This document shows positions 8,693 through 19,112 of a DNA stretch of 64,000 bases, one piece after another; within the stretch, counting starts at the first letter, position 1; every line of letters starts with the position of its first letter. This DNA comes from Cellvibrio mixtus subsp. mixtus J3-8. GTDB taxonomy: Bacteria > Pseudomonadota > Gammaproteobacteria > Pseudomonadales > Cellvibrionaceae. The translations under genes were made by a program, and so were the position numbers. Below the pieces are notes generated by a model. The model was not told the DNA's origin. It did no database searches and worked only from the letters and a program-made list of their open reading frames with translations. The stretch lies in NCBI RefSeq assembly GCF_000766945.1, contig NZ_KN266207.1:1204444-1268443 (forward strand), written 5' to 3'.

Positions 8693-9694
8693 ATGACATC
8701 TCCCGCACTTGATCGACGCTTTACCCTTGCCCCTATGATGGAGTGGTCCACCTCGGATTGCCGAACTTTTTGGCGCCTGCTGACCAAAAAAGCAGTGTTG
8801 TATAGCGAAATGGTGACTACTGGCGCGCTATTGCATGGAGACAAAGCACGCTTTCTTGATTACAACGCTTGCGAACATCCCCTTGCGCTACAACTGGGCG
8901 GAAGTAACCCCAAAGACTTAGCTGAATGCAGCAAAATTGCTGAAGACTGGGGCTATGATGAGGTCAATCTTAATTGTGGCTGTCCAAGTGACAGGGTTCA
9001 AAACGGAATGATCGGTGCTTGTTTAATGGCAGAACCAGAATTGGTTGCGGAGTGCATAGCGACAATGCAAAACGCCGTTAAAATCCCGGTAACAGTCAAA
9101 CACCGTATCGGCATAGATGACATGGAGGATTATGAAGGACTGGTGAAGTTCGTCAGCACCATTGCAGCAACCGGATGTAGCACTTTTATTGTTCATGCGC
9201 GCAAAGCCTGGCTGAAAGGGTTAAGCCCGAAAGAAAACCGTGAAGTTCCCCCATTGCAATACGACAAGGTTTATCAACTCAAACAGGACTTTCCCCATCT
9301 CGAAATTATTATTAATGGCGGTATAACCACGCTGGAACAAAGCAAGCAGCTGCTTGAGCATGTAGATGGTGTGATGCTTGGGCGTGAAGCCTATGCAAAC
9401 CCTTATTTATTAGCAGAAGTTGACCAACATATTTATGGTGCATTATGTCCCGTAATCAGCCGTCAGGAAGTTATGGAAGGATTTATCGCTTATTGCGAGG
9501 AACAATTGGCAAAAGGCACTCGTCTAAACCACCTGACACGCCATATCCTCGGTCTTTATCACGGAATGCCACGCGCACGGCAATTCCGTCGCATCTTAAG
9601 CGAACAGGCGCACAAGCCGGGTGCAGGTATTGACGTTGTTAAGCAAGCATTGGAAACCTTAAATGAGGTACCATTATCCGATGTCGCCAGCTAA
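8693..9694 (+). CDS. dusA: tRNA-dihydrouridine(20/20a) synthase DusA
   Basis: Flavin-dependent reduction of uridine 20/20a in the tRNA D-loop. The 333-residue TIM-barrel protein has LAPMMEWST at the FMN site, the NLNCGCPSDRV motif with the catalytic cysteine (C97), and RKAWLKGLSPKENR. The last motif distinguishes DusA from DusB and DusC. The start codon at 8693 has only a weak ribosome-binding site. Family proteins can begin close to the LAPMM motif, so a slightly later start is possible. Confidence 0.93.
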   Translation: MTSPALDRRFTLAPMMEWSTSDCRTFWRLLTKKAVLYSEMVTTGALLHGDKARFLDYNACEHPLALQLGGSNPKDLAECSKIAEDWGYDEVNLNCGCPSDRVQNGMIGACLMAEPELVAECIATMQNAVKIPVTVKHRIGIDDMEDYEGLVKFVSTIAATGCSTFIVHARKAWLKGLSPKENREVPPLQYDKVYQLKQDFPHLEIIINGGITTLEQSKQLLEHVDGVMLGREAYANPYLLAEVDQHIYGALCPVISRQEVMEGFIAYCEEQLAKGTRLNHLTRHILGLYHGMPRARQFRRILSEQAHKPGAGIDVVKQALETLNEVPLSDVAS

Positions 9695-9750
9695 TCTGCG
9701 CAAAAAGCACACTTGTGCTAATGAATTTACTACTTATAAAAAATGACTGC

Positions 9751-9779
9751 TTCATTCATAAAGTCATAAGGACTATAAT
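9751..9779 (+). promoter_or_regulatory. Predicted promoter of tal
   Basis: A perfect TATAAT at 9774-9779 lies 17 bases after TTCATT (9751-9756), a poor -35. The -10 is about 60 bases before the tal start codon. Confidence 0.4.
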
Positions 9780-9839
9780 AGATTCGACGGCAATTAACGA
9801 AGATCAACCACGTGAATTTTTAGAGATAGGATTACCACT

Positions 9840-10793
9840 GTGACTAGTAAACTTGAACAACTGAAGCAATTTACCGACGTAGTCGCCGACACCGGTGATA
9901 TTGAAGCCATCCGCTTGTACAAACCACTGGATGCAACCACCAACCCGTCCCTGGTGTATAAAGCTGCACAAATGCCGCAATACCAGGATTTGTTTGCTTC
10001 CGCTATCAGCAGTACCAAAGGTATTGTGAATAGCGCAGAACAACTCAGTGCAGCCGGTGACCACCTGGCTGTGGGTATTGGCCTTGAAATCTTGAAAATC
10101 GTTCCTGGCCGCATTTCTACTGAAGTCGACGCACGCTTGTCTTTCGACACAAAAGCATCTATTGCTAAAGCTCGCCAACTGATCAGCTTGTATGAAAAAG
10201 GCGGTGTTGATAAATCCCGTGTACTCATCAAGCTGGCATCTACCTGGGAAGGTATTCGCGCCGCAGAAGTACTGGAAAAGGAAGGAATTAATTGTAACCT
10301 GACACTGTTATTTGGTTTCAACCAGGCTGCCGCTTGTGCAGATGCGGGTGTATTTTTGATATCTCCTTTCGTTGGCCGCATCCTTGATTGGTACAAGGCC
10401 AATACCGACAAGAAAGAATACACTGCTGAAGAAGATCCGGGTGTTATATCTGTACGCCACATTTATAACTACTACAAACAAAACGGCTATAAAACTGTAG
10501 TGATGGGAGCAAGCTTCCGTAATATTGGTGAAATTGAAGCGCTCGCAGGTTGTGATCGTTTGACAATCAGCCCACAACTTTTACAAGAGCTGGATCAGGA
10601 TAAGGGCGAATTAAAACGTGTTCTCTCTCCGTCCAATACCGGTGAAACTATTGCCAAACAAATTGAAACTGAAACGAGCTTCCGTTTTGGCTTGAATCAG
10701 GATGCAATGGCAACAGAGAAACTGGCTGAAGGTATTCGCGGCTTCGTGAAAGACCAAATCAACCTTGAAAATTTGTTAAAGTCCAAGGCTTAA
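9840..10793 (+). CDS. tal: Transaldolase (TalB type)
   Basis: Transfers a dihydroxyacetone unit in the non-oxidative pentose phosphate pathway. The 317-residue protein matches TalB in length. It has D17, the TTNPSL motif (N35), E95 in STEVDARLS, and the Schiff-base lysine in VLIKLAST (K131). The start is GTG at 9840, with AGGA about 9 bases upstream. A TerB-like gene begins 8 bases after its stop. As I recall, pseudomonads also place tal beside an RssB/STAS pair, so the neighbourhood looks conserved. Confidence 0.95.
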   Translation: MTSKLEQLKQFTDVVADTGDIEAIRLYKPLDATTNPSLVYKAAQMPQYQDLFASAISSTKGIVNSAEQLSAAGDHLAVGIGLEILKIVPGRISTEVDARLSFDTKASIAKARQLISLYEKGGVDKSRVLIKLASTWEGIRAAEVLEKEGINCNLTLLFGFNQAAACADAGVFLISPFVGRILDWYKANTDKKEYTAEEDPGVISVRHIYNYYKQNGYKTVVMGASFRNIGEIEALAGCDRLTISPQLLQELDQDKGELKRVLSPSNTGETIAKQIETETSFRFGLNQDAMATEKLAEGIRGFVKDQINLENLLKSKA

Positions 10794-10801
10794 AAAAGCT
10801 C

Positions 10802-11269
10802 GTGCTTAATAAACTTTCGCGCTTTATCGAACGCCACCTGCAACCAGGTGGCGCTTCGCCTGTATTATCAGCTCATCAAAAACAGCTTGCAGTAGCAGCG
10901 TTGTTAATTGAAGTTGCAATGGCCGATCACCAGTTTTCCGATCAGGAATTAGAGTCTCTTAGCTACTCGCTAAAAAACAAATATTCGCTCTCATCAAACG
11001 AGATATCAGAGTTAATTGTACTTGCAAAAAGCGAATCAAATCATGCGACTTCATTACACCAGTTTACCCAAATTATTAACCAGCATTGTAACAACGCAGA
11101 GAAATTCAATTTAATAAAGGCAATGTGGGAAATAGCGTTTGCCGACGGGAATTTGGATAAATACGAGGACTATTTGATTCGTAAGGTAGCAGATTTAATT
11201 TACCTGCCGCATTCTGAATTCATTCGCGCGAAAAGCCAGGTTAAAGCTGGCTTAAATGAGATTAGATAA
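10802..11269 (+). CDS. TerB-like domain protein
   Basis: A 155-residue soluble, mostly helical protein. Two repeated segments, VAALLIEVAMADHQFSDQEL near 37-56 and AMWEIAFADGNLDKYEDYLI near 112-131, each place acidic residues after a hydrophobic helix. This is the TerB/DjlA-like metal-binding fold. It starts with GTG 8 bases after tal and is probably co-transcribed. Tellurite resistance should not be assumed, as most stand-alone TerB-domain proteins of this type have no known role. Confidence 0.75.
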   Translation: MLNKLSRFIERHLQPGGASPVLSAHQKQLAVAALLIEVAMADHQFSDQELESLSYSLKNKYSLSSNEISELIVLAKSESNHATSLHQFTQIINQHCNNAEKFNLIKAMWEIAFADGNLDKYEDYLIRKVADLIYLPHSEFIRAKSQVKAGLNEIR

Positions 11270-11280
11270 AACTTTCTGGA

Positions 11281-11763
11281 TTAACAGTTTTCCAGCATAT
11301 TAACCAGATTCCGAAAAGTATCCGCGTTACTGGCATTTAATCCCATCAGGATTTTATGCGCTTCAATGACTTTTTCTTTTACTTCTTGCTCATCGCAATT
11401 GACGCAATTTAAGGGGTGATTTGCCAATACCGGCGCATCCAATTTATCAACTATTGTGAAAATATCAGCAAATCCCATAGTCTGGAGAATACGCTGGATA
11501 CTTGGATTACTCGCAAGAATTACCGGCATTATTCCACAGCGCTCCTGCCCTAAAATTGATATTTTGGCCATTAATCCAAGTGTCGTGCTGTCAATCGCTT
11601 CCGCCTCTGAGAGGTCAAACAATACAGAGGTAAAATCGGCACTTTTGAACATAGAATCAATAAATTGATCAAAAGAAATACACAGTGTCAGGCGCACATC
11701 ACCCAACATCTTAATGACATACACACCATTATGATCGGCAACAAGTATCTGGCCGGACTTCAT
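11281..11763 (-). CDS. STAS-domain anti-sigma factor antagonist
   Basis: A 160-residue protein with a STAS domain in the first ~110 residues. The DSTTLG motif at 58-63 is the usual switch site, S59 being the expected phosphoacceptor. The C-terminal extension holds two cysteines (NCVNCDE) and is not explained by STAS. It overlaps the upstream phosphatase gene by 4 bases, so the PP2C phosphatase very probably dephosphorylates this protein. The partner kinase or anti-sigma factor is not in the window. Confidence 0.85.
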   Translation of the reverse strand: MKSGQILVADHNGVYVIKMLGDVRLTLCISFDQFIDSMFKSADFTSVLFDLSEAEAIDSTTLGLMAKISILGQERCGIMPVILASNPSIQRILQTMGFADIFTIVDKLDAPVLANHPLNCVNCDEQEVKEKVIEAHKILMGLNASNADTFRNLVNMLENC

Positions 11764-12959
11764 TCACCTACACCTCGGGATATGGATAAGACCGCAATAT
11801 CATCAGGGTTATCGCGAATCTCCTTTATAACTAAAGTATTACAGACAGAATCCAAACTGCCACTACTTGCGGAGATTAGTTTTAACAAACGTGCTTCTTT
11901 GTCCTGCAATTCCTGATCTGGCATGATTTCCAATACACCGTCAGAAAAACAGACCAATGCAAATGTGTCGGGGAGATTGCACTCATAGACGTCCCATTCC
12001 ACATCTTTAAATATACCCACCGGCTTACCGCGCCCGGTTAAATAATTAGCGCCTTCAGGCGTAATCAAAATTGGCATGGGTAAATGGCCAGCTACAACGT
12101 AATGCATCTGATTGGTGTAGGTATCTATCACTCCTACAAACAAGGTCAAGTGGTGGCTAAGGCGCGTTTCATGTAGTTCCCGATTGATTTGGCGCAGCAT
12201 GATATTCGCGCCTTGGGTAAACGAGTTCTCATCACCAAATAAGCCCTCTTCCCTAACCATCCGGCTCACCAGATGCTTTAACCATATAGTGACAAATGCT
12301 GAAGAAGCACCATGCCCGGAAACATCGGCAAGGTAAAAGGCCAGGTACCGTTTTTTTATGAAGGCATAATCAACAAAATCGCCACTGAGAAACAACGAGG
12401 GAACAATAGTGTGGGCTGCAGTATAGCCACCTTCGGTTTTAAGTCCCGCTGGCATCAATCGACGTTGAACTCTCCGCCCGGCAATTTGGTCTCGCTCAAG
12501 AACACGTAAGCTTTCCTTCAGTTCCCTATTGGCCTCTTCTAACTGTGCTCGATAAAGGCGGTTTTCTTCTTCCAAATCCTTACGATCCAACACTTTATTG
12601 ATGGAATGAATGAGAACCTCAAGGTCCACCAGTGGCTTGATAAGGTAATCGCGTGCACCAAGACGCAACGCCCCCACAACATCATTCATTACACCGGCAC
12701 CAGATATTACGATAACTGGAATACCATCGTGGAGATCATTTAATGTCTGCAGCAACTGCAAACCATCACCATTGGGCATACGTAAATCAGTAAGAATCAG
12801 ATCAGGCAGGTTTTCGATGGAGGCGAGAAGATCTAGCGCAGAGGGAGCATCAGAAGTAGCCGTAACAGTGAAACCGCTATCCGTCAGGTAGGTCACAATA
12901 CTCTGGCGAACAAGGGCATCGTCATCGATGATAAGCAGCTTTCGGCTTGCGGACGTCAT
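11760..12959 (-). CDS. rssB: RssB-type response regulator with PP2C/SpoIIE phosphatase domain
   Basis: A 399-residue cytoplasmic protein. Residues 8-120 are a receiver domain (IDDD, phospho-acceptor D58 in LTDLRMP, conserved lysine in DYLIKPL). Residues about 125-155 form a coiled coil. The remainder is an RsbU/SpoIIE-like serine phosphatase with intact metal-binding motifs (SGDFVDY, ADVSGHG, CFSDGVLE, DDIAVL). Unlike HsbR-type regulators it has no C-terminal kinase domain. Phosphorylation of the receiver probably controls dephosphorylation of the overlapping STAS protein and so a sigma-factor or surface-growth switch. The downstream target is unknown. Confidence 0.87.
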   Translation of the reverse strand: MTSASRKLLIIDDDALVRQSIVTYLTDSGFTVTATSDAPSALDLLASIENLPDLILTDLRMPNGDGLQLLQTLNDLHDGIPVIVISGAGVMNDVVGALRLGARDYLIKPLVDLEVLIHSINKVLDRKDLEEENRLYRAQLEEANRELKESLRVLERDQIAGRRVQRRLMPAGLKTEGGYTAAHTIVPSLFLSGDFVDYAFIKKRYLAFYLADVSGHGASSAFVTIWLKHLVSRMVREEGLFGDENSFTQGANIMLRQINRELHETRLSHHLTLFVGVIDTYTNQMHYVVAGHLPMPILITPEGANYLTGRGKPVGIFKDVEWDVYECNLPDTFALVCFSDGVLEIMPDQELQDKEARLLKLISASSGSLDSVCNTLVIKEIRDNPDDIAVLSISRGVGE

Positions 12960-13096
12960 CTTCGGCTCGGTTAATTAATACAGTTTTAAGGCAAAACAGT
13001 TAAGGCGCGTAACACTACTCCTTCAGCGAGGTGATCGCAAGCCTTCTGCTCTTTGACAAGCAAAACCAGTTTACGCGCTTTTTTGTTGATCAGTTA

Positions 13097-14503
13097 TTAC
13101 TGTTTTTTAGGATTCTTGTTTTCCCGTTCAGTTTTACGGCGCATTTGGATTAACTGACGTTGGGTCATTTTCTTTTTGCGTTCACTGTAAGGGTTATCAT
13201 TATTACGATACTCAATTTTGATCGGTGTTCCGTGCAAATCCAAAACCCGACGATAGGTTTTTTCCAGATATTTAGTATAAAAAGCCGGAATATCGTTGGT
13301 TTGGTTGCCATGTATCACAATAATTGGTGGGTTATGTCCACCAGGGTGCGCGTAGCGCAGCTTGATACGGCGCCCCTGGATCATCGGTGGCTGATGTTCA
13401 CGCACCGCATCTTGCAGAATACGCGTGAGATAATTGGTACTGAATTTATCCGTTGCAGATTGATACGCCAGCTCAATAGACTTGTATAAGTTACCTACCC
13501 CAGTACCGTGCAATGCAGAAATAAAGTGAATTGTCGCAAAATCCACAAAACGCAGGCGGCGTTCAATTTCATTTTTCACATACTGTTTATGGGAATCATC
13601 TAATCCATCCCACTTGTTAAGAGCAATAACTAATGCCCTGCCCGCTTCAATGGTCGTCCCCATTAAATGCAAATCCTGCTCAACCACCCCCTCACTGGCA
13701 TCCATCACCAGTACTACCACATTCGCATCGGCAATTGCCTGCATGGTTTTTACGATGGAGAATTTTTCCACCATCAAATCAATATTTTTTCGGCGACGAA
13801 CACCTGCAGTATCAATAATGGTATAGGGCTTATCAAAGCGCGTGTAATTGATGTAGATCGAGTCACGCGTCGTACCCGGCTGATCATAGACAACAACCCT
13901 ATCCTCGCCCAACAGACGGTTTACCAGGGTTGACTTGCCTACGTTAGGCCGCCCAACGATGGCGATTTTGATACCAGTTGCCTCTTCAGGCTGATAATCC
14001 TCAGGTAATTCAGGAATGCCAGCGAGCACCTCTTCCATCAACGATCTGACACCGCGGCCATGGCTGGCAGTGGTTGGATAAACCTCACCAAGCCCCAATT
14101 CATAAAAAGGTGCGAGCGCAATATCTGGATCCATACCATCAATTTTGTTAGCAACCAGATATGTCTTTTTATTATTTACCCGCAAGTGCCTGGCAATCAT
14201 CTCATCGGCAGGGTTTAAACCTGCGCGGCTATCCACAATAAACAACACTATGTCAGCCTCCTGAACCGCCAATAGCGATTGGCCAGCCATCATGCTGTCA
14301 ATACCCTCCTCCTCTCCACTTATACCACCAGTATCAATGACAATAAAACGGCGATTTTCCAACACACCTTCGCCATATTTACGGTCGCGAGTTAAGCCTG
14401 GATAGTCAGCAACCAACGCATCGCGAGATTGAGTGAGGCGATTGAATAAGGTGGATTTACCCACATTTGGGCGGCCAACAAGTGCTATTACGGGGATTAT
14501 CAT
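13097..14503 (-). CDS. der: Ribosome assembly GTPase Der (EngA)
   Basis: Essential double GTPase for 50S subunit maturation. Two P-loops are visible, [12 protein letters not shown] near residue 10 and [12 protein letters not shown] near 190. Each has switch and NKxD motifs (NKIDG, NKWDG). The C-terminal KH-like domain and basic tail follow, for a total of 468 residues. It lies downstream of bamB, separated by a strong hairpin at 14559-14626. Confidence 0.97.
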   Translation of the reverse strand: MIIPVIALVGRPNVGKSTLFNRLTQSRDALVADYPGLTRDRKYGEGVLENRRFIVIDTGGISGEEEGIDSMMAGQSLLAVQEADIVLFIVDSRAGLNPADEMIARHLRVNNKKTYLVANKIDGMDPDIALAPFYELGLGEVYPTTASHGRGVRSLMEEVLAGIPELPEDYQPEEATGIKIAIVGRPNVGKSTLVNRLLGEDRVVVYDQPGTTRDSIYINYTRFDKPYTIIDTAGVRRRKNIDLMVEKFSIVKTMQAIADANVVVLVMDASEGVVEQDLHLMGTTIEAGRALVIALNKWDGLDDSHKQYVKNEIERRLRFVDFATIHFISALHGTGVGNLYKSIELAYQSATDKFSTNYLTRILQDAVREHQPPMIQGRRIKLRYAHPGGHNPPIIVIHGNQTNDIPAFYTKYLEKTYRRVLDLHGTPIKIEYRNNDNPYSERKKKMTQRQLIQMRRKTERENKNPKKQ

Positions 14504-14558
14504 AAAAGTATCAATTGCTAATGATTAGGGAGCAAAAACAGTATCGTGTTAAATCAGG

Positions 14559-14626
14559 GGATAAAACAAAACCAGCCGCCCGGAAGTTTACCCTAAATGT
14601 AAGCGGTAAGCTCGGACGGCTGGTTT
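14559..14626 (-). terminator. Long nested hairpin terminator after bamB
   Basis: On the minus strand AAACCAGCCG pairs with CGGCTGGTTT across 38 bases, and the loop contains a second stem (AGCTTACC with GGGTAAACT). The outer stem is followed by TTTTGTTTT. It would end the bamB transcript before der, giving der partly separate transcription. Such a long nested stem is unusual for a simple terminator. Confidence 0.65.
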
Positions 14627-14647
14627 GCGATTAAGGTTAAGAGAAGT

Positions 14648-15874
14648 TTATTTAGCCTTTTTTGCTTGGTAAGCGATTAGTTTGCCACGATTGGTATAGA
14701 CATATAATGTTTCACCATTAGTAAGCATTGGTGCCCTGGCTCCTTTGCGATCAACTCTGACCCTGGCAACAAATTCGCCATCAGCCTGATTAAGAACATG
14801 CATATAACCTTTGTAGTCCACCACCGCCAGATAATCGCCAAATACCTGCGGCCCGTTTAAACCACGACGCAGCATTTTGTCATTTACCCATAATTGCTCG
14901 CCACTCGCGGCATTGTAAGCAACTACTTTTCCGTCGGCATGGCTGGCAAAAAGTTTATCGCCAGAAATCGCAAGATTTTCACTTGTAGATCCGTCTTGCC
15001 CCCATAACGGACTACCGGTACCACGTGACAGCGCACTAATACGCCCCTGATAGGTGCCTACATAAATGACACCATCTTTTTCCAATGGGGTTGAATGAAT
15101 ATCTACCATGCGCTCCAACTCAGAGCGACCTTTTGGTAAAGCAATACGCTGCTCCCATAAAATCAATCCGTTATCGGGGTTGAACGCCATCATACGCCCA
15201 TTGGAAAAGCCGACATAAATTGCTGTATCCGTCACAATAGGTGATGGTGTTCCGCGCAGGGTTAACAATGGTGGAGGATTATCGTAGAACCAAAGTTGGG
15301 CACCGGTTTTTGCATCCAGAGCAAATAACTTCCCATTGACTGTTTGGGCAGCAACAACAGTTCCGTTTGTACGCGGAGCAGAAACTATCTCACCCGGTAC
15401 TTGGGTACGCCACAACTCATTACCATTTTCAGGCGAAAGTGCCATCACTTCACCCGCATAAGTGGCGACCATCAACAAACCATTTTCCGCGCCGATACCA
15501 CCAACAATCTGGTAATTGGAATCAGCAGCCACTACAAAACTTTTTAACCAACCCCATAAACCCAATTTGGGTTGATTAATTTTTTTACTCCAAAGCTTTT
15601 TGCCTGTTGTAGCATTCGCAGCTACCAGCAAGCCTTCATAATCTACCGCATAGATTGCCTCTTTATCCAAGGCTGGGGTAAGACGACTAAAACCCTCGTT
15701 TTGTCCTTCGCCAATACCGCGACTCCAGACTTTGTCCAGATCTACTGTTTCTTCGAAATCAACCAATTCCAGAGGCTCATTCCCGGTTTTTTTACTAAAC
15801 CAGGAACAGCCCGACATGGTGAATGCACACAGCAATACCAGCCAGCCAAGACGTCTTACCGAGGCTTGCATCAT
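14648..15874 (-). CDS. bamB: Outer membrane protein assembly factor BamB
   Basis: Lipoprotein of the BAM complex that inserts beta-barrels into the outer membrane. The 408-residue protein has a lipoprotein signal with the cysteine in TMSGCSWF near residue 23. An eight-bladed PQQ-type propeller follows, with repeated G..W/LWxx motifs (TTGKKLWSKK, ENGNELWRTQ, KTGAQLWFYD). The start overlaps the yfgM stop (ATGATG), indicating translational coupling. Confidence 0.95.
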   Translation of the reverse strand: MMQASVRRLGWLVLLCAFTMSGCSWFSKKTGNEPLELVDFEETVDLDKVWSRGIGEGQNEGFSRLTPALDKEAIYAVDYEGLLVAANATTGKKLWSKKINQPKLGLWGWLKSFVVAADSNYQIVGGIGAENGLLMVATYAGEVMALSPENGNELWRTQVPGEIVSAPRTNGTVVAAQTVNGKLFALDAKTGAQLWFYDNPPPLLTLRGTPSPIVTDTAIYVGFSNGRMMAFNPDNGLILWEQRIALPKGRSELERMVDIHSTPLEKDGVIYVGTYQGRISALSRGTGSPLWGQDGSTSENLAISGDKLFASHADGKVVAYNAASGEQLWVNDKMLRRGLNGPQVFGDYLAVVDYKGYMHVLNQADGEFVARVRVDRKGARAPMLTNGETLYVYTNRGKLIAYQAKKAK

Positions 15875-16575
15875 TGAGCTTTCTCCTCAACCGCAGGTGT
15901 TGCGGTGGGCATATTTGAATCAACTTTCAAATCATCTACTTTCATTTGCAGTAACATAAAACGCTCTTGTTGTTGCGGGTCAGTTGCTGCCAAAGCTTTT
16001 TCATAAGCTGTACGCGCAGCATCCAAATCCCCTTGTGATTTAAGAATGTCACCGCGCGCTTCCGCATATTCAGCAGTAAATGCCGCAGCAGGCTCCGGAG
16101 ACAATTGAGCCAATGCATCAACGTAAGCTTTCTGGGCAGTTAATACACGAGCCAAACGCAAACGTGCCAATTGCTCGGTTGCGGCATCCGGTTTGGCAGA
16201 CAAAACCCATTTAAGTTCAGTGACAGCAGCATCCAACTTATTGTCTTCTACAGCAATTTTTGCGAGAAAAAATGCCGCACTGTAGGCATACATACTTTTA
16301 CTATTGGCATCTTTTAACTCTGTTGCCAGATGCGCAGCGGTAGCTTTATCTGCATCAGTCAGAGTTTTTCCTGGCTCAACATTTACCAGCTTTAACAACT
16401 GCTCATAAACCTCTGATGCTTTTTCCGCTTTTTGGCGTTTTTGATCCTGCCACGCAGTAAATCCAAAATACGCTACAACAGCGATTACCACGGCAGATAT
16501 TACGATTTTGCCGTAATCCTTCCACCAGCGCTTTAGTACTTCTAATTGTTCTTCTTCTGAAAGATGTACACTCAC
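15871..16575 (-). CDS. yfgM: YfgM family inner-membrane TPR protein (SecYEG ancillary subunit)
   Basis: A 234-residue protein with a short cytoplasmic N-terminus (EEEQLEVLKRWWKDYGK, the family hallmark), one transmembrane helix at about 22-38, and a periplasmic TPR-like domain. In E. coli it associates with SecYEG and PpiD. Placement between hisS and bamB is conserved in gammaproteobacteria. Confidence 0.92.
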   Translation of the reverse strand: MSVHLSEEEQLEVLKRWWKDYGKIVISAVVIAVVAYFGFTAWQDQKRQKAEKASEVYEQLLKLVNVEPGKTLTDADKATAAHLATELKDANSKSMYAYSAAFFLAKIAVEDNKLDAAVTELKWVLSAKPDAATEQLARLRLARVLTAQKAYVDALAQLSPEPAAAFTAEYAEARGDILKSQGDLDAARTAYEKALAATDPQQQERFMLLQMKVDDLKVDSNMPTATPAVEEKAQ

Positions 16576-16669
16576 AATTGACTCCTGTAGGGCTTAGCGC
16601 AATGCGCAAATAAAAAACGATTTAAAGAAAGTTATTTTTTTACTCAATGATAAAAACGCTGGTTAATAA

Positions 16670-17941
16670 TTATTCCAAAGACCCTAACCAGCGGATAGCA
16701 TCATCAAAGGACAGCGTTTGCTGTTCCGCCTCTTCACGTAAAAACTTGATAGCAAGCTTACCTTCACGCGCTTCGTCCTCACCCAAAACCAATGCAACAT
16801 CAGCTCCGGACTTATCCGCTTTTTTGAATTGGCTTTTGAAATTACCGCCACCACAATTCACGATCAGGCGAATAAAGGGCAACTCGTCACGAATACGCTC
16901 GGCCAATTGCATCGCAATATTCTGAACATCCCCTACCGCAACCAAAAAGACATCTGCTTGTTGATCAAGCTTTTCCAGTACAACCTCAGCAGCTTGTACG
17001 AGTAACACCAAACGTTCCAGACCAATACCGAAACCGACGGCTGGTGTTGCTTTACCACCAAGCTGCTCAACCAAACCATCATAACGGCCACCAGCACATA
17101 CGGTGCTTTGTGCACCCAGTTTATCGGTCACCCACTCGAACGCCGTTTTACCATAATAATCAAGTCCACGCACTAAACGCGGATTAACCTGATACTGAAT
17201 ACCGGCAGCATCCAATAATTGTTTTAAGCCCTCAAAATGCACACGGGACTCATCATCCAGATAATCCAGCAATACAGGCGCGTTGTTAAGCAATGCCTGG
17301 GTATTTGCATCTTTGGAATCCAGAATACGCAATGGATTGGTTTCCAAACGGCGCTTGCTATCTTCATCGAGTTGACTTTGCACATTATTCAAATAGGCAA
17401 CCAGCGCTTCTTTATAGTTAGCACGGGCAGCTGTGCTCCCAAGAGAATTAATCTGCAACTGAACATGGGGTGAAACACCCAATTCGCGCAAAATTCTTGC
17501 ACTTAACAGTAAAACCTCAGCATCAATATCTGGCCCCTGTATACCAAAAGTTTCCACACCGATCTGGTGAAATTGGCGATAACGTCCTTTCTGTGGACGC
17601 TCGTGGCGAAACATCGGCCCCATATACCACAGACGCTGGGTTTGATTATATAACAAGCCATTCTCTTCGCAGGCGCGAACGCAACACGCGGTACCTTCCG
17701 GACGCAGGGTTAAACTGTCTCCATTACGGTCCTCAAAGGTATACATTTCTTTTTCTACGATATCAGTTACTTCCCCAATAGAGCGCTTGAAAAGCTCCGT
17801 GGACTCCACAATAGGGAAGCGAATTTCCTGATAGCCGTAGCGGGCAAGGATGTCAGTGACAACACCTTCAACGTATTGCCACAACGGGGAGTCCGCTGGC
17901 AATAAATCATTCATGCCACGAATTGCTTGAATTTTTTTCAA
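16670..17941 (-). CDS. hisS: Histidyl-tRNA synthetase
   Basis: Class II synthetase that charges tRNA-His. The 423-residue protein begins with the usual [12 protein letters not shown]. It has motif 2 ([16 protein letters not shown]), the histidine-specific [12 protein letters not shown] and CAGGRYDGL segments, and motif 3 GFGIGLERL. An anticodon-binding domain follows. It lies 21 bases after ispG in the same operon-like run. Confidence 0.97.
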   Translation of the reverse strand: MKKIQAIRGMNDLLPADSPLWQYVEGVVTDILARYGYQEIRFPIVESTELFKRSIGEVTDIVEKEMYTFEDRNGDSLTLRPEGTACCVRACEENGLLYNQTQRLWYMGPMFRHERPQKGRYRQFHQIGVETFGIQGPDIDAEVLLLSARILRELGVSPHVQLQINSLGSTAARANYKEALVAYLNNVQSQLDEDSKRRLETNPLRILDSKDANTQALLNNAPVLLDYLDDESRVHFEGLKQLLDAAGIQYQVNPRLVRGLDYYGKTAFEWVTDKLGAQSTVCAGGRYDGLVEQLGGKATPAVGFGIGLERLVLLVQAAEVVLEKLDQQADVFLVAVGDVQNIAMQLAERIRDELPFIRLIVNCGGGNFKSQFKKADKSGADVALVLGEDEAREGKLAIKFLREEAEQQTLSFDDAIRWLGSLE

Positions 17942-17962
17942 TTGAAACCCTTACTTGATCTA

Positions 17963-19087
17963 TTAAGCTTTGGCGATAATATTTTTAGCATCATCATCAA
18001 GCCGGGCTTGCTTTTGTGCAGCTTTTGCTCGAATCAAACGTTCCAGATTATCCACCAGATTTTCGTTGGTTAGCTTTTGGTTGGGCTCGCCATCAATATA
18101 AATTAAATTGTTTGGTGTACCGCCAGCCAAACCCAAGTCTGCTTCTTTAGCTTCACCGGGCCCATTAACCACGCAACCAATTACTGCAACATCCAAAGGA
18201 ACGGTAATATCTTCTACACGTCGCTCTAAATCATTCATGGTTTTAATCACATCAAAGTTTTGACGTGAACAACTAGGACAAGCAATAAAGTTCACGCCCT
18301 TGCTGCGAATTTTTAAACTGCGCAGCATATCCCAACCCACTTTAATTTCTTCAACCGGATCTGCTGCAAGCGACACGCGAATCGTATCGCCGATACCATC
18401 CATTAACAAGGCGCCCAAACCAATCGCAGACTTCACCGTGCCAGAACGTAAACCGCCAGCCTCCGTAATACCAAGGTGCAGAGGTTGTTCAATCAAGGTT
18501 GCCAATTTGCGATAAGCAGCAACCGCCATAAATATGTCCGATGCCTTCACACTCACCTTGAAATTATTGAAGTTCAATTCGTCCAGAATTTCGACATGCC
18601 GCAGCGCAGACTCAACTAACGCATCAGAAGTTGGCTCGCCATATTTTTTTTGCAGATCCTTTTCGAGCGAGCCCGCATTAACACCAATACGGATTGGAAT
18701 ATTTAAATCACGGGCTTTATCTACCACTGCTTTAATACGCTTTTCACGGCCAATATTGCCGGGATTAATCCTTAAACAATCAACTCCCAGATCAGCAACA
18801 CGCAATGCAATACGATAATCAAAATGGATATCAGCCACCAATGGAATCGTTACCTGTTTGCGAATTTCGCCGAACGCTTCCGCAGCATCCATTGTAGGAA
18901 CAGAAACACGAACAATATCAGCACCCGCTAACTGGATGCGCTTTATTTGATCAACCGTCGCAGCAACATCCGTTGTCTCTGTATTTGTCATGCTTTGTAC
19001 AGAAATAGGTGCATCACCGCCCACAGGCACATTGCCCACCATTATCTGGCGGGATTTACGACGCTTTATTAGAGATTCGCAATGCAT
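17963..19087 (-). CDS. ispG: 4-hydroxy-3-methylbut-2-en-1-yl diphosphate synthase (flavodoxin)
   Basis: [4Fe-4S] enzyme of the MEP isoprenoid pathway that converts methylerythritol cyclodiphosphate to HMBPP. Cluster ligands are the two cysteines in [10 protein letters not shown] and the one in [11 protein letters not shown]. The N-terminal TIM-barrel opening ([16 protein letters not shown]) is typical. A TTG at 19099 could extend the frame, but GGGA lies 8 bases before the ATG at 19087, which I chose (374 residues). Confidence 0.96.
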   Translation of the reverse strand: MHCESLIKRRKSRQIMVGNVPVGGDAPISVQSMTNTETTDVAATVDQIKRIQLAGADIVRVSVPTMDAAEAFGEIRKQVTIPLVADIHFDYRIALRVADLGVDCLRINPGNIGREKRIKAVVDKARDLNIPIRIGVNAGSLEKDLQKKYGEPTSDALVESALRHVEILDELNFNNFKVSVKASDIFMAVAAYRKLATLIEQPLHLGITEAGGLRSGTVKSAIGLGALLMDGIGDTIRVSLAADPVEEIKVGWDMLRSLKIRSKGVNFIACPSCSRQNFDVIKTMNDLERRVEDITVPLDVAVIGCVVNGPGEAKEADLGLAGGTPNNLIYIDGEPNQKLTNENLVDNLERLIRAKAAQKQARLDDDAKNIIAKA

Positions 19088-19112
19088 ATTTATTCCCAAT
19101 TACTCCATTTGC

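Noticed and set aside
9794..10462. 222-residue minus-strand frame opposite tal
   Set aside because: Antisense to a transaldolase with all catalytic residues intact; composition biased to Ser/Thr/Ile as expected for a shadow frame.
11231..11262. Hairpin near the end of the TerB-like gene
   Set aside because: The 7-bp stem lies within coding sequence and has no following T-run.
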